A DNA stretch of 64,000 nucleotides from Syngnathus acus (GCF_901709675.1 NC_051105.1:3587104-3651103); one strand, 5' to 3'; positions 14,240 to 33,189 are shown, counted from the first letter of the stretch. Notes: generated by a model not told the origin, from the sequence alone. Numbers and translations: made by a program.

Positions 14240-14658
14240 CAGGGGTGGGGAACCTTTTTTCTATGAGATAGATGCCTTTTCATTTTTATAAAGTCCTTAC
14301 GAAATGTATAAGAAAATATGATGCTGCCATCAAACATGTTTATTCATATCCATCCATCCATTTTCTGTAGCGCTTGTCCCCACGGGGGTCGCGGGTGTGC
14401 TGGAGCTTATCCCAGCAGTCATCGGGCAGTAGGCGGGGGACACCCTGAACCATTTATTTATTTATACCATTTGGCCGGAGGTGGAATCGAACCCACACCC
14501 TATGAACTGTGAGGCCGTGTTTATGAATATGATTTGCGAATTCTGTGGATTTTATTTGAATTTCTACCACTTTCTTTGAGGTTTTACTTGTTTTTGGTCC
14601 GGCTCAAATGATCTGGTGGACCATATCTGGCCCAGGAACTGCAGGTTTCCCACCCCTG
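14240..14658. mobile_element. hAT-like non-autonomous DNA transposon with a nested SINE
   Basis: The ends are imperfect inverted repeats, CAGGGGTGGGGAACC at the left and GGTTTCCCACCCCTG at the right, the form typical of hAT superfamily termini. The right part reads GGACCATATCTGGCCCAGGA, a phrase common in fish hAT miniature elements. The flanking octamers TCTATAAA and CTTTATTA are only a poor match, so the target duplication is decayed or my ends are off by a base or two. No transposase frame is present. A SINE copy lies inside at 14348-14519. Confidence 0.6.
14348..14519 (-). mobile_element. SINE copy nested in the hAT-like element
   Basis: Starts with CATCCATTTTCTGTAGCGCT and shares the phrases GGGTCGCGGGTGTGCTGGAG and TGGAATCGAACCCACA with the other SINE copies, in minus orientation. 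Its middle section is deleted. It interrupts the hAT-like element, so it inserted later. Confidence 0.6.
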
Positions 14659-14659
14659 C

Positions 14660-14665
14660 TTTATT
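14660..14665 (-). terminator. Candidate polyadenylation signal of slain1
   Basis: AATAAA on the - strand about 165 bases past the slain1 stop codon and directly beside the hAT-like element. It is plausible as the transcript end, but other signals may be used. Confidence 0.3.
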
Positions 14666-14830
14666 ATTGATCCAGCCTGCTGGATCTATAGACGTCATCT
14701 TTCGGAGAAAAAAAAAACAGTCATTCTTTCTTGGGTGGCAGTTAAACAATTGTTACAGTCAGTAACGCAGCGGGACCCTGTTTATTACGAGTAGTATTAG
14801 TATCATTGTTATGAAGATACCTGTGGAACG

Positions 14831-21994
<7,164 letters not shown>

Positions 21995-22667
21995 TTGCCA
22001 CCGCCGCCGTGCACATGGAGAGACGGCTCCGCTCGCGTCAAGCGTTCCGCACTTAATAGTCCTTTCTGGTTTAATTCGGATGAAGGTGGCCCACGTCTAC
22101 GGTTGGAAACCGCATCGCACACACTCATGCACACGCACACACACACATGCGCGGAGGATGCTGATGCTGGCATGACTTGTAAGCTGTCCTCTGATTGGTC
22201 AGCAGCTTCCTGGACGCCACATGGCCAGGAAGTGTTTGTATTTATGTATCTCGGTTTTATGGTGCGTATTTTCAAGGAGAGTCTCAAACAATTGATGTTA
22301 AAGCGGGGGTGAGGCAGAATGTCGCATTTAGTGCAAGAATCATTAATGATCAGTGTCTTCACTTTATTCAACATTTATGTTCCCTAGAGTCATTAATGGT
22401 CACTTTATTCAACATTATTAATGATCAATCCTTGTGGGGGAATTACTCTATGTCTGCTTTGTATTTGTTTGTACAAGATTTAAATATGAATCACAATGAC
22501 ACAATAGCTTGATATCAATACAGTGACCGCTTTTATTGCACGCAGGAATAACAACCCCGGCCATCTACATCACAGTATTGCTATCACCACATTATAAATG
22601 AAGAGTAAAAGCCTTCAGAGAATATCAGAAATAATATATTGAATATATCTATTCCAACTGTCTGCTG
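21995..22667. other. slain1 5' flank and scel 3' UTR
   Basis: The part near slain1 is GC-rich and should contain its 5' UTR and promoter; a short CA run lies near 22132-22148. Further right is the 3' UTR of scel, with an AATAAA on the - strand at 22532-22537. The 105-137 codon frames here overlap one another on both strands, have no family resemblance and are treated as chance. Confidence 0.45.
22532..22537 (-). terminator. Candidate polyadenylation signal of scel
   Basis: AATAAA on the - strand about 130 bases past the proposed scel stop codon, in the context GCAATAAAAGCGG. This supports the proposed short last exon. Confidence 0.5.
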
Positions 22668-25297
22668 TTATATGTATGCCCATCCTTCAAGATCATCCAA
22701 AACACCTGAATCAATGCAAATATGAATGCAAAAGAGAACCTATTTGATCCCCCCCCCCCCTAACAATTTTTCTAATATGTTGCATCTCTCCTTTTTTTTC
22801 ACCAAGGACGTTGAAGTGCAAGATCAGTGACGCCATTTATCTGCGGGATGAAATATTGATTTTACTTCTTACTTATTTGCCTTGTCATAAAAGGTCCGAA
22901 GGTGTGTTTCTTACCTCTGGTCACGTCAAAGCAGTTCTCGCAGTGCACCATGTGGTTGTACACCCACATGCAGTCGCCCGCTTTCATGTGGCCCAGCGTG
23001 CCATTGCACACTTCGCACTATGTACAACAACAACAACACACTACAGTTAAATAAATCCTTATTATTTTGTGGCTTGAATCAAACATTACGTAAAATGAGA
23101 TAAATGGACGGATGGAGTGACGGATGGAGTTCATCCTGGATTCAACACTTACAAAATAAAATCTTTGTTTTTGTGTGTGCATTTCTTATTTTGTAACAGG
23201 CCTTGAGGGTTGAAAATAATCCTATTTACGACCATTGATCCTCACACCTAAAGACAATTTAGATTGCTCAACCCGGAATTGATCCCATGACCTCTGCACT
23301 GTGAGGCGATCATGCTAACCAGTCGAGGCTACATACAGCCATCTCAGATATTTTTAATGAATCGGTTATTGGTTATATTTACAATCTCTAGCTTTAATTA
23401 GACTGTTTTAACTGAATTGACAAAAAAAATTACCTTAAAGCAGAAAGCATGGCAGCTGATCTTCATTTCATCCAGGATCATCTTGGCGTCGCCATTGAAA
23501 GGCTTATGGCAGTAGGTGCAAAGTTCCCTCTCAAAAGTTACCCTACATTGATAACAATGTGAGATACAATACAGCATGTAAGACCTACTGAAGACAATTT
23601 TGATCCATGAAAAGATTTGAAATCTCATCCTGAAGCTTTTTTTCTAACCTATCAGGACTGGTGTAGACAGTTTTGATGGATGATGTCATGGGACTTGACA
23701 GCATGTTGTCAGACCTGCTGGTGCTGCTGGAAGGGCAGTTGTATTGTTAGAAATGTTCTTCATTTCAAGTCTAAAAGTTAACATTCATGCATGTACCTCC
23801 TGTATGTAGTGGAGCTGTATTCAGTTGGACTGCTGATGCTGCTGTATTCATAGGTGGGCTTGGATGATGATGATGAGGAGTAGTAGTAGTTCCCACTTGT
23901 GCTACTGTAGTCGTCACTGTGGCCGCAGAAACACAGCATATTGGTGACAATAAAACAAAGTGTGTGCGTGCAAAAGGATGTGTGTGTGCATACTTGGGCT
24001 GGTTGCTGCTGATAGAGTAAGAGGTGACACGGGCACTGGGAATTTCATCAGTGTAAGAGCGGCTGCATGTCAAAGAGAAAAGCATTTGTTCGTGTCAAGT
24101 AGCCAAAGTAATTTCAATGAGATATATGAATACCAGTCGATCAAAAGTTTACTAAATTTAATGTACCGTATTTTCCGCACTATAAGGCGCACCTAAAAAC
24201 CTCCAATTTTCTCAAAAGCCGCGCCTTATAATCCGGTGCGCCTTATATATGGACCAATATTGAGCCACTGCGGCAAATATATGGATTTATATATGGACAA
24301 AGTTTTCAAATGGGCCATTCATTGAAGGTGCGCCTTATAATCCGGTGCGCCTTATAGTGCGGAAAATACGGTAACATCAAATATGCTGTCCCAAAAGAAA
24401 ATGTAATAATACGATATAAAATAATAAAGCGTGCATGTTTACCTAGTGGTTCGCAAGGAGGACGCTGAAGATAGTGGTGCTACACTGCTCTCCACCGTAA
24501 CTATCTCTCTCTTGGTTACGCTCGAGGTGCTGACACAAAAAAAAAACACATTGTGAAGGTGTCGATTATGGAATGTAGGTTTCTTGGTCAAACATGGATG
24601 TCGCCTCACTTGTAAGATGAAGACTGAGTGGAGGAGATGCCCTTTGACAGCAGGGTGTCGTACAGCTCATCTCCAGCCCTGCCATCACATGACAACGTCC
24701 ACAAGTATGACTCACAGTACAGTTCGTCAATCATTTCGCTGATTAAACGCAAGACTAACCCATTCATGCTTCTTGTCAGAGTCATAGTCTCACTGCTGGA
24801 GAGACTTGATCTACTGCGGGCAAAATAATGACATTTTCAGCCCATTTGTCACGCTGCTTGTAACAAATAAAAATCGGCTTCTTAAATGTAAATAGGAGAT
24901 GAATGTCTCACTTGTCGTCATCTCTGATAGCACTGGGGATGAGCGTATCATATAGTTTGTCCTCAGAACTGTGGACACAAAAAATTCTTCTCATTTGCGG
25001 AGAGGGGTTACAGTTTCTATTTAAATATAGACACGCATTAATGAATGGCATATATTTTAATTGCAATACAGCTGAATTAATACATTAAACATTTAACGTA
25101 CTTGGTTATATTTTGGTATCGCTAACAGTTCAAATAAAACATACATATGAATGAAACGCATTGTATTTTTTTAATCTAATAACGTTTGTATTAAAATGTT
25201 TCATTATTTTAGTTGATGGATGGGTGGATGATGGATGGATGGATGATAGACAGGCGGCGGACGGACGGACGGACGGAGATAGATGGATGGATGGATG

Positions 25298-25392
<95 letters not shown>

Positions 25393-26687
25393 TTATTTGA
25401 AGATTATGCTTTTTGATGGACCAAAAACATATTTGTGATTTTTTTTTATTAGCTCTGATTAGCTTTATTAGCTCTCACCCTTTGCTGAAGGTCTGCACCC
25501 GCTCGCTGAACGTCTTGGTGGGACTTCTGCAGACAAAAACCAACAGCAAAAAACATACAGTTAGAATCTGACCGATAACAATCCAAAAACGTGATGGGCC
25601 ATGCTCTACCTGAGACTCTGGCTGGTGATTGTGGTTTCTGTGATCGTGCCATCCTTGCTCACTGTGGTGGTGCTAAAGACAGAGCACAAGTTTCACAAAC
25701 ATATTTTTTTATTTTCAAATGCTTGAATGCATGAATGGTAGTTGCTGGTGCACCTTGAACCCGGTTCATCGCTTCTCCTGTAGGAGGGGGAGCTGGAAAA
25801 GGCACATGAACACTTGTAATTTGCATAAAGCCGCTGGAAATTGGAATATGCAATAGATATTTGAATATTTGCAGCCGCTTTACTTCTTTTAAAGACAACT
25901 AGTTATTTAGATGAATCTACCTCTGAGTGTAGGAGAGTCTGGAGTGGGAGTAGGAGCTGTGTGTGTAGAAAGGCGATTATTAAAAGGCCTCGTGGCGCCT
26001 TTTGTGAACATTTTTGAATAAATTTGACACAAACCTGGGTTGCAGCTCATCCTGACTCCCACTGAATCTAAGACAACATAAATGACAATCAGTGGTTCAT
26101 ATGCAACAATTACACAATGTGAATTAGTTTATTTAATTATTTTGTGTTCCATGGTCTATGTTGGACCAACGGCATTTCTTTTCCTGGTGTTTCTGGCATG
26201 TTTATGAAATGGCAACAAAATACGAACAAAAAAGAAGAACCTCCAGGACCAGACTTTTACCTCTTGCTAAGAGACTGAACAGATGATGACCTGGTCATTT
26301 GTGTACTTTCGGTCATGGGGCTATAGGAAAAAAAAAAAAAAAAAAAGCTAATTTAGTAGGAAATATTCCATAAACATGGCAAACATGTTTTCTGTTGTTA
26401 TTATTCTTATTATGACATTATACAGTGGAACCCTCCAATTGTTTTTTAATTCTTTTTAGTATTATAATTTTTCAACTTGTGCAAGAGCTAGTGATGTTAA
26501 AATGCAATTTAAAACATCGATCCAAGTTAATAAAGCTTTTGTGACTGCAATTCATGCCACATTATTTCCTGTGGAAAATGAAGGTTTAGGAAATTGAGCA
26601 ATTTAGAAGTCAACCAACTCTACGGGACAGATTGTGTTTGGGACTTTGGATGATTGTTCCACTGTAACTTACAAAATGATCCTCTAC

Positions 26688-26755
<68 letters not shown>

Positions 26756-27052
26756 ATCCTCACAGGTCGTCGGTGTGCTGTTGATTTTTTTTTTTCAATA
26801 GTAAAAGTAATATTCTACCCGCTAAGACTATCGGTGGATCTGTAGTGGCTGAGAAGAGATGAACCGAAGTTTGGATCTCGGCTGTAGAAAAACAAGAGGA
26901 CAACAAATGAACGCATCCGTAAATAAAGTCACACCCAAAACTCTCTCGTGCTTCATGTTTATGTTACGTAATAATTGTACTCACTCAACAGTTTCATATT
27001 CATCCTCGTCTTTTCTGATCCAACTGTCATCTTTCAGCCGAGAGGTAGACAT
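22668..27052 (-). CDS. scel: Sciellin-like LIM protein (18 coding exons)
   Basis: Sciellin is a precursor protein of the cornified envelope in mammalian stratified epithelia; its role in fish is unclear. Exons: 27052-26985, 26881-26819, 26320-26261, 26067-26035, 25956-25921, 25792-25754, 25672-25610, 25526-25479, 24968-24912, 24810-24760, 24678-24610, 24529-24443, 24062-23994, 23916-23797, 23723-23649, 23542-23434, 23017-22915, 22705-22668. They join in frame to 395 aa, against about 690 in human. The start region RLKDDSWIRKDEDEYETV and LLSHYRSTDSLSG match the sciellin N-terminus. The middle is Ser/Thr-rich with short repeats (EDKLYDTLIPSAIRDDD, GDELYDTLLSKGISS). SSIKTVYTSPDR leads into one complete LIM domain: CTYC, then H-x2-C-x2-C-x2-C around SCHAFCFKCEVC, then HCENC. 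Fourteen exons run from phase 2 to phase 2. The first ATG and the last exon are the least certain. The ZNF185 family is a weaker alternative. Confidence 0.82.
23185..23330 (-). mobile_element. Partial SINE in a scel intron
   Basis: Contains GACAATTTAGATTGCTCAAC and ATGACCTCTGCACTGTGAGG, phrases shared with the other SINE copies, in minus orientation with the 3' part missing. Confidence 0.5.
24166..24371. mobile_element. TA-flanked inverted-repeat element, copy A (206 bases)
   Basis: Ends are near-perfect inverted repeats beginning CCGTATTTTCCGCACTATAA and continuing GGCGCACC, flanked by TA on both sides. The interior repeats the phrase CGCCTTATAATCCGGTGCG, so most of the element can fold back on itself. 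It has no coding capacity. It lies in the scel intron between exons 24529-24443 and 24062-23994. Three more members sit in mycbp2 introns. The TA duplication would fit Tc1/mariner or related superfamilies, but I cannot classify the family. Confidence 0.75.
25214..25392. repeat. Compound tetranucleotide microsatellite (GATG/GGAC/GATA)
   Basis: Stretches of GATG, then GGAC, then a pure GATA run of over 100 bases, in the scel intron between exons 25526-25479 and 24968-24912. Likely length-polymorphic. Confidence 0.95.
26688..26755. repeat. TTTC tetranucleotide microsatellite
   Basis: About 16 uninterrupted TTTC units in a scel intron, just on the far side of exon 26881-26819. On the coding strand this is a GAAA purine run. 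Confidence 0.95.
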
Positions 27053-28820
27053 GACGAGGGTGTTCTTAGCTTTAAAAAGATCACAATGCTTATGTTTTAT
27101 ATCGCACTTTCAAAATTACGTGAACAAGGAGTATTATATTTATGCAATCATAATATCACTGCACTGCATCACCACTTTCCGATATTTTTGTCATACATGC
27201 TCGTCAAAATATAGACAAATGTCTCAGCATGAAAAAGTATAGTTCTAAAGATGAATAAATATTAATAATAACAATGGTATCTTATTATATATTGCAACAA
27301 TTGTTTTGGAATTTTTTCGCATTAATAATACTCCATACAATTATTACAGTTGTATGTTTTTCTTTACATTTTTTAATATAATCCTACATGTATACACATA
27401 TATACATATACAAATTCATGAAATTATGTATTTTTAATAACATTTATAGTCAAATCAAGATATAAAATAACAAAAGTAGTTTGTTACTCATAGCAAGTTA
27501 TTATTAACAACCAGTATATACTATGTATTACATAATCAGAATGTTTAAACAACAATCACAGCCACCATAAAATAATAAAATAGAAAATAAGCATGCATAA
27601 TAGAATTAATCAATACTGAAATTCATGACCATTAAACATCTAAACTCATAAATGCCTTTATGATAATACATTATTACAAAATAGTCACAAAATGTCATAC
27701 TACTACTACTAATAATAATATAAAAACATAGAATTAATAAACATTTGATAGGTGAAGTTGGTATTTTCAGCTGTATGTGCTGAAGAGGACATTTTAAAAC
27801 CTTATACACGCACTATCCTATTATGGTCAATAGGGGGCACTGTGACTGAACTGCTCTTCCACTGTACTGTATTATGCCTCACCTGGTAACACCTGAGCTG
27901 TTGTAAGTTGAATGAAAGAGCTGCCTTTTTAAAACTGGTTTGTCTGGATCCCAACCCACACCAACACACCCCCACGTTCCATCCAACCCACACCCACACT
28001 AAACACACTGAAATACATAGTAGAATATGAGTGACATGAGTCATTAGTGTCAGTTTCCTGACTGCTGTCTACATTTTTTTAAACCTGAGTGTGAAGCTTT
28101 AATGAGGGTTTCTCCACCAATGCCATGGAATGAACTCTTTGTACGTTCAAATATGACTCATTTTGAGTTTTTAGATTCAGCTTCAAATCTATTTTGAAAT
28201 TAGATTCCATTTGTGAACATTTTAAATGGTCAAGATGCAAATATTTGCTTGATTAGTGTCAGGGGTGAGCAGCCCCTCCCTCACCCCTTGAAAAAAAATG
28301 GACAATATAACAGAACAAATAAAACGCTCAAAGGAACTTTAAAATGTAATCGTTAGAGGCATATTTAATGGGTGAGTCGTTTCACTTTACTTCAATTTGA
28401 TCTTACATTATTCTTATTTTCTTGCACTTGTGTTGGAATGTTCCTTAAAATAGGATAAAAATAGATTATTTTCCTTTTACAATTTTAGCATAGCTATTGG
28501 CTTACTAAAAAAGTTCCTGCTCCTGTGTAATGACTCTCTCATTGACTCCTGTTAATTGACAGTCACTTTAATAACCTTAAACCGCTTTTGAATGTGTGTG
28601 CTAATGAATAACACAAGCAAATCAATGAGGCACGGATTTCATTAGTCAATATTTGTCCTAAATTAACGCATTATAATCAGGCAAGCAAGTTAAGTTGGAT
28701 TGACTTCATATTGGGGTCTTTTTCACTAATAAAAAGTGAAGAGTCTGTTGACATAAAACAGAAGTCAATATTTGATATTTTTGAGAGTGCATAGTTATGG
28801 AAGGAAAGGAAAGTGCATAC

Positions 28821-28940
28821 CTCTGTGGAAAGTTGTGGGATCTAAGCAGGGCGGAAACAAAATGGAGCTCTAAATCCTGCCTTTGCACCTGTATATCACA
28901 CTGCAGTGTGCAATTACACCCTCGCCAAAGCCCTTTTAAC
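28821..28940 (-). promoter_or_regulatory. Candidate scel first exon and TATA-like promoter
   Basis: On the - strand a TATA-like GTTAAAAGGG (28930-28940) is followed about 30-45 bases later by a stretch without any ATG that ends in a good donor, CACAGAG/GTATGC, at 28821. This would make a short non-coding exon that splices 1.75 kb to the coding exon with the ATG at 27052. The fit is suggestive, but no other evidence is available. Confidence 0.3.
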
Positions 28941-30844
28941 CCTAGGGGAGGGGATTTTAAGGTCAACCTCGGGCAGGCGGGGCCTCGGTGAGTGCGCTGT
29001 AGACCGGTCGTCGACAGAGAGCAAGTTTATCAGCCGCCCAGCCCGCTGAGACACGGGTGGAATGAAGGTGGAGCGCTTTGAAGGACCTGCACGTCAACTT
29101 AGGCGTTGGGGAAGCAGCAAATGGGTGTGGGAGTATATATCAATACGTCACTAAAAATGTGCAAAATGCAGGTATAACTTTTTCAAATCAGTTTTCTTTA
29201 CTCTGAATTACATGACTGTATCTTTAATGAATTAGTGTATCACCAGGGGACTTTGCACTTTACAACAGTCGCAATACAGACACATGGACTATCAAAATCA
29301 ATGATTCCCAAACACGGCCGTGGCAGTAAAAGTCAGGACTTAACTTAATTCCACCCAAAAATTTGTCCAGGTACTATAAACAGAAGCGATTCTAAGATCA
29401 GAAGTTTAGTGGTGCTGAGCTCCAGCCAGGCAAAATAAATGTCACTGTTTTGTTGATTTGAATCAAAATGAATTCCCTGCATTTCTGAAATTGAAGAATG
29501 GCATATTTTTGGGAAAGTCTGTGACAGAACCATTTAAACTGCTATGTTGAATGCTGAATAAAATTGTGTTTCGTCTCTACTAGCGACACTTGTATTTGTC
29601 CTTGTCTGTTATTGATCCTATTTTGAAATTTTGACACTTGTATTCTTGCCCTCGTATGCGCTGCTGTGACAAGTACATTTCCCCGCTGTGGGATGAATAA
29701 AGTTTTTGGAACCAATTATCCGCGATAAACGAGGGATTACTGTATTGTGAAGCCTCCAGTCTAATACTGCTTGCTCCAAATAAAATTAAAGGAGAGGAGC
29801 AAAAGTGACCTAATTTGGAGTTGCTACTACATTTTCTGTAAAAATACAACTCATAAATCATACAAAACATGGAGCATCAAAGCACATGGCTTCTTACTCT
29901 TTTGCAGAATCAGATATGCAAAACATGTTGCCTCTTTCTTGGTTGCATAGCAGTGATTTATCAACGTGGTGGGAAATGTTGATAAGAGGTATGTGCATCC
30001 AAGCTGAAAATATTTTGCAGAGGTCGCTTTGCCTCACCTGTGTAGCTGTACACAAACAAATGTGAAAGATTTTGAAATGCGGCAGATATCACTTGATACG
30101 TCACAATGACATTAGCACGTTTAATTGGTCCTAATGTAAAGTAGGGAGGAGTAATTATTATATTATTGTTTATTGTCACACGTGTTCCCATATTTAAAGT
30201 AGGTCAGCACTTTTTAAAATGATACATAAAATTGATTTACTGGCATTGGAGCAGACCGTAGATGCATAATAGAAAGTTTGGATGAAACATAATTTTTAAA
30301 AAAAATCAGATGAATCTGTTGCGCTTTCCAAAGCCAAATTTCATTTAGAATGAAAGTTTCCGTAAGGCTACACCACCGTTCGTAGACAAGTTTGAGAGTT
30401 TCTTTGACTGCTATGGGACTGTCACTACTTGAACGATCAAAAGTATGAACGGCTCATAGCATGCCAGGGTGTGACAACATAATGCTGATCGGCAAGCCTC
30501 AGTTGCAATGACAGGAATGCAGACTACCCAGTAATGGGCTTGCTATTGTGTTTTGTTATGCTGGCAAGGAAAAAAATCCAAACACGGTTATGATTATATT
30601 TTCATTTCTCGGATAGCACTACTGCACTTTAATTGGCAGCTGAGATAACATTAATCACTCTAAATATTTTCAGATTAGGAAATGGTTTTCTCTAGCACCA
30701 CCCAATGTAAGGTTTCTGTCACCGCTGCCCTAAATGAGCAGCTTGGTATTTACTTAAATCATTTTTTAATGTTTAGCTCCTCCTTAAGTGGTGGAAAGGT
30801 TTGTGTGGCCCAGGGATCATAGGGGCTTGGTTCGCTTGCACCCT

Positions 30845-31296
30845 TTTAAAGTGGGAATTCTGACTCTAATGTGAGAATTGCCACTTTAAAGTCAGAATTT
30901 TGAGAATAAAGTCAGAATTCTGACTTTAAAGTCAGAAAGTGGGAATTGTCACTTTAAAGTAAAGTGGGAATTCTCACTTTGAAGTCAGAATTCTGAGAAT
31001 AAAGTCTAGACTTTAAAGTCTGAATTTTGACTCTAAAGTGAGAATTCCCACTTTAAAGTCAGAATTCTGAGAATAAAGTCAGAATTCCCATTTTAAAGTC
31101 AGAATTCAGAATAAAGTCAGAAAGTGGGAATTCTGACTTCAAAGTCAGAATTCTGAGAATGAAGTCAGAATTCCCATTTTAAAGTCAGAATTCAAAATAA
31201 AGTCGAATTCTGACTTTAAAGTCAGAAAGTGGGAATTCTGACTTTAAAGTGGGAAGTCTGACTTGAAAGTCAGAATTCTGAGAAAAAAGTCAGAAC
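30845..31296. repeat. Degenerate palindrome-rich minisatellite
   Basis: About 450 bases built from a few motifs shuffled in order: GACTTTAAAGTC, GTCAGAATTCTGA, AGTGGGAATTC and GAGAATAAAGTC. Two of these are themselves palindromes. No fixed unit length holds through the array, and there are no unique spacers. Confidence 0.85.
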
Positions 31297-31624
31297 CCTG
31301 TCACCCCCCCTTTTTTTTTTCTTAATGGCCCTAATCCTCTTCCGTAGGAAGGTGATATTACTAAAAAGAAAATGTACTTTGACTGTGGCTTCTCAGTACA
31401 ACTACAATACGAACAAAACAATAAATGTTAATTGAGGGTAGAAATCCTGATAGTGCAGTACACTTGGCAAATATACCAATCCCTACCATACCTGTAAAAC
31501 TTCACTAGGTGTCAGTATTGCTTTGAAAATCCTTTCAATTCCCTTTCGGTTGGAAAGTTTTTTCAATCGCTTGCCCTCATTATGGCTGAAGGTGAGCTGG
31601 AGCAGTTGACTTTGAGTGAGAGGT

Positions 31625-31868
31625 GGGGCCCTGGACCGGTGTCCAAGCAATCGCAGGACACATAGAGACAAATTATCATTCCCCATTCACACCAATGGAC
31701 AATTTAAGAGTATTCAATTAACCCAACATACACCTTTTTGGAATTGGAAAGTCAGAGTGCCTGGAGAACACTTAACGCAAGTATGGTGAGAACATGCAAG
31801 CTCCATCTCTGACACCATAGTCAGCAGGGATAGGCTTCAGCTCAACTACTACAGATAATGGGCAGATG
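31625..31868. mobile_element. Rearranged SINE copy
   Basis: The first part (to about 31808) is a SINE body in minus orientation: CCAAGCAATCGCAGGACACA, ATTCACACCAATGGACAATT, GTGAGAACATGCAAGCTCCA. The last 60 bases carry the family's 3' end in + orientation (GCAGGGATAGGCTTCAGC). The two parts therefore face each other. Confidence 0.5.
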
Positions 31869-32129
31869 GACCACGTACTAAATGTGTACCTGCAACAAAG
31901 CTTTTCCTCAAGCGGGCCACATTGGATTCATAAAATGGACAATTAGGCCAGGCCACAGGATTTGTACACAAGGTATGCAAATAAACCCCAATAGTATTTA
32001 ATTTTCATTACATTTACTTTATTTATTTGAATCATAATTACCCACAATTCAATCAAATGAATTGCTAATTACATATGTACATTTACGCTTTTAAACTTGT
32101 TTATTTTGACCATTCACAATAAATTCACA

Positions 32130-32438
32130 GGCAGCACGGTGCTGCACTGGTTAGCATGTCCGCCTCAAAGTTCAGAGGTGCAGCATTCAATTCCGGCTAC
32201 AGCCTTCCTGTGTGGAGTTTGCATGTTCTTCTCGTGCCTGTGTGTCAAGAACATGTACGGTAGGCCGATTCAACACTCCAAATTGGTCGTAGGTGTGATT
32301 GTGAACATGAATGGTTGTTCCTCTATGTGTGGACTGACTGGCGACCAGTTCAGGGTGTCCCCTGAACTGAAGATGAAGTGAACCCTGCACTTTTGAACTG
32401 TGAGCTGGACATGCCAACCAGTGCACCACTGTGCCGCC
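32130..32438. mobile_element. Inverted (palindromic) SINE flanked by 5-base direct repeats
   Basis: The left end is a tRNA-like SINE head in + orientation (GGCAGCACGGTG, box-A-like CACTGGTTAGCATG). The right end is the same head in - orientation (ATGCCAACCAGTGCACCACT then GTGCCGCC). Body sequence lies between them. TCACA flanks the unit at 32125-32129 and 32439-32443, as expected if the whole inverted structure inserted once. Confidence 0.65.
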
Positions 32439-33189
32439 TCACATCTGATACAAATGACAGGTATTTGAGTAAACTCCACATTGTGGTTTATATTCCATTA
32501 ATAACCATTGGTGGAGCTGGGGGCAGAGGCACAGTACTACTTTCCCAAAATATGCTTGGACGGTTGTACCAACCAAGTGCCAGGGTATTTTCCAATTTTT
32601 CTGGGATATTTTATCCCACATTTCCCTCCCGTTCTCTGTAAAGAACATACAACGAATGTTTATCAGTGTTTTCTTTAGAATATTTGGTTGTTTAGTTTAA
32701 AAAAAAAAACATCAGACGAATAAAAGAACATTATTTTAAAGGCCCTCTGAGATAGCCTTGCCTCCCACAACCCCCCAGGAAAAAAGGTCTAGCTGTGATA
32801 AACACCAAAAAAGGTCTATTTTTGTCTATTTTCCAAAGTAGACAGACGATAAACCAGCTTGCAATTAAAATACCAACCATAGGCGTAAAACAGAGGAGTC
32901 TTATTTCAAAATGCTCCAAAGTAGTCATTATCGTTTATCCGCAAGCATGCTACGTAGTTAAAATGCCAATGGATGGTGATAATGTTCCTGAAGGCTAATA
33001 ATAATCCCAATAATGAAAGTGTTCTGGCGGCTTGCGGGCGAAGCGACGCAGCACACAGTGCAGGGGAGGGGAGGGATGATGGAGCTAAGATGGCAGACCG
33101 TCTGAGGGTGCAGCCGCTCGGGGGTCACCGCATTTCCGAGGGACAAATGGCAACGAAAACCCAACACAACGAATGCTCTTGATATTTTT

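Larger units (their letters stand above)
12539..14830. other. Intergenic region between kbtbd7 and slain1
   Basis: Contains the kbtbd7 upstream region (GC-rich near 12560-12660), one small open frame of interest at 13310-13507, and a hAT-like element at 14240-14658 with a nested SINE. The end next to slain1 is its 3' UTR, with an AATAAA on the - strand at 14660-14665. Otherwise AT-rich and without recognisable genes. Confidence 0.4.

Noticed and set aside
22895-22914. scel ending by read-through after DVTRG
   Set aside because: A strong donor (AGAG/GTAAGA) is present, and a downstream exon gives an in-frame stop followed by AATAAA.
30845-31296. Possible CRISPR-like array
   Set aside because: Motifs overlap, vary in length and lack unique spacers; this is a eukaryotic minisatellite.
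32130-32200. Possible tRNA gene
   Set aside because: Only box A and a decayed box B survive within a SINE head that recurs across the window; no cloverleaf can be drawn.
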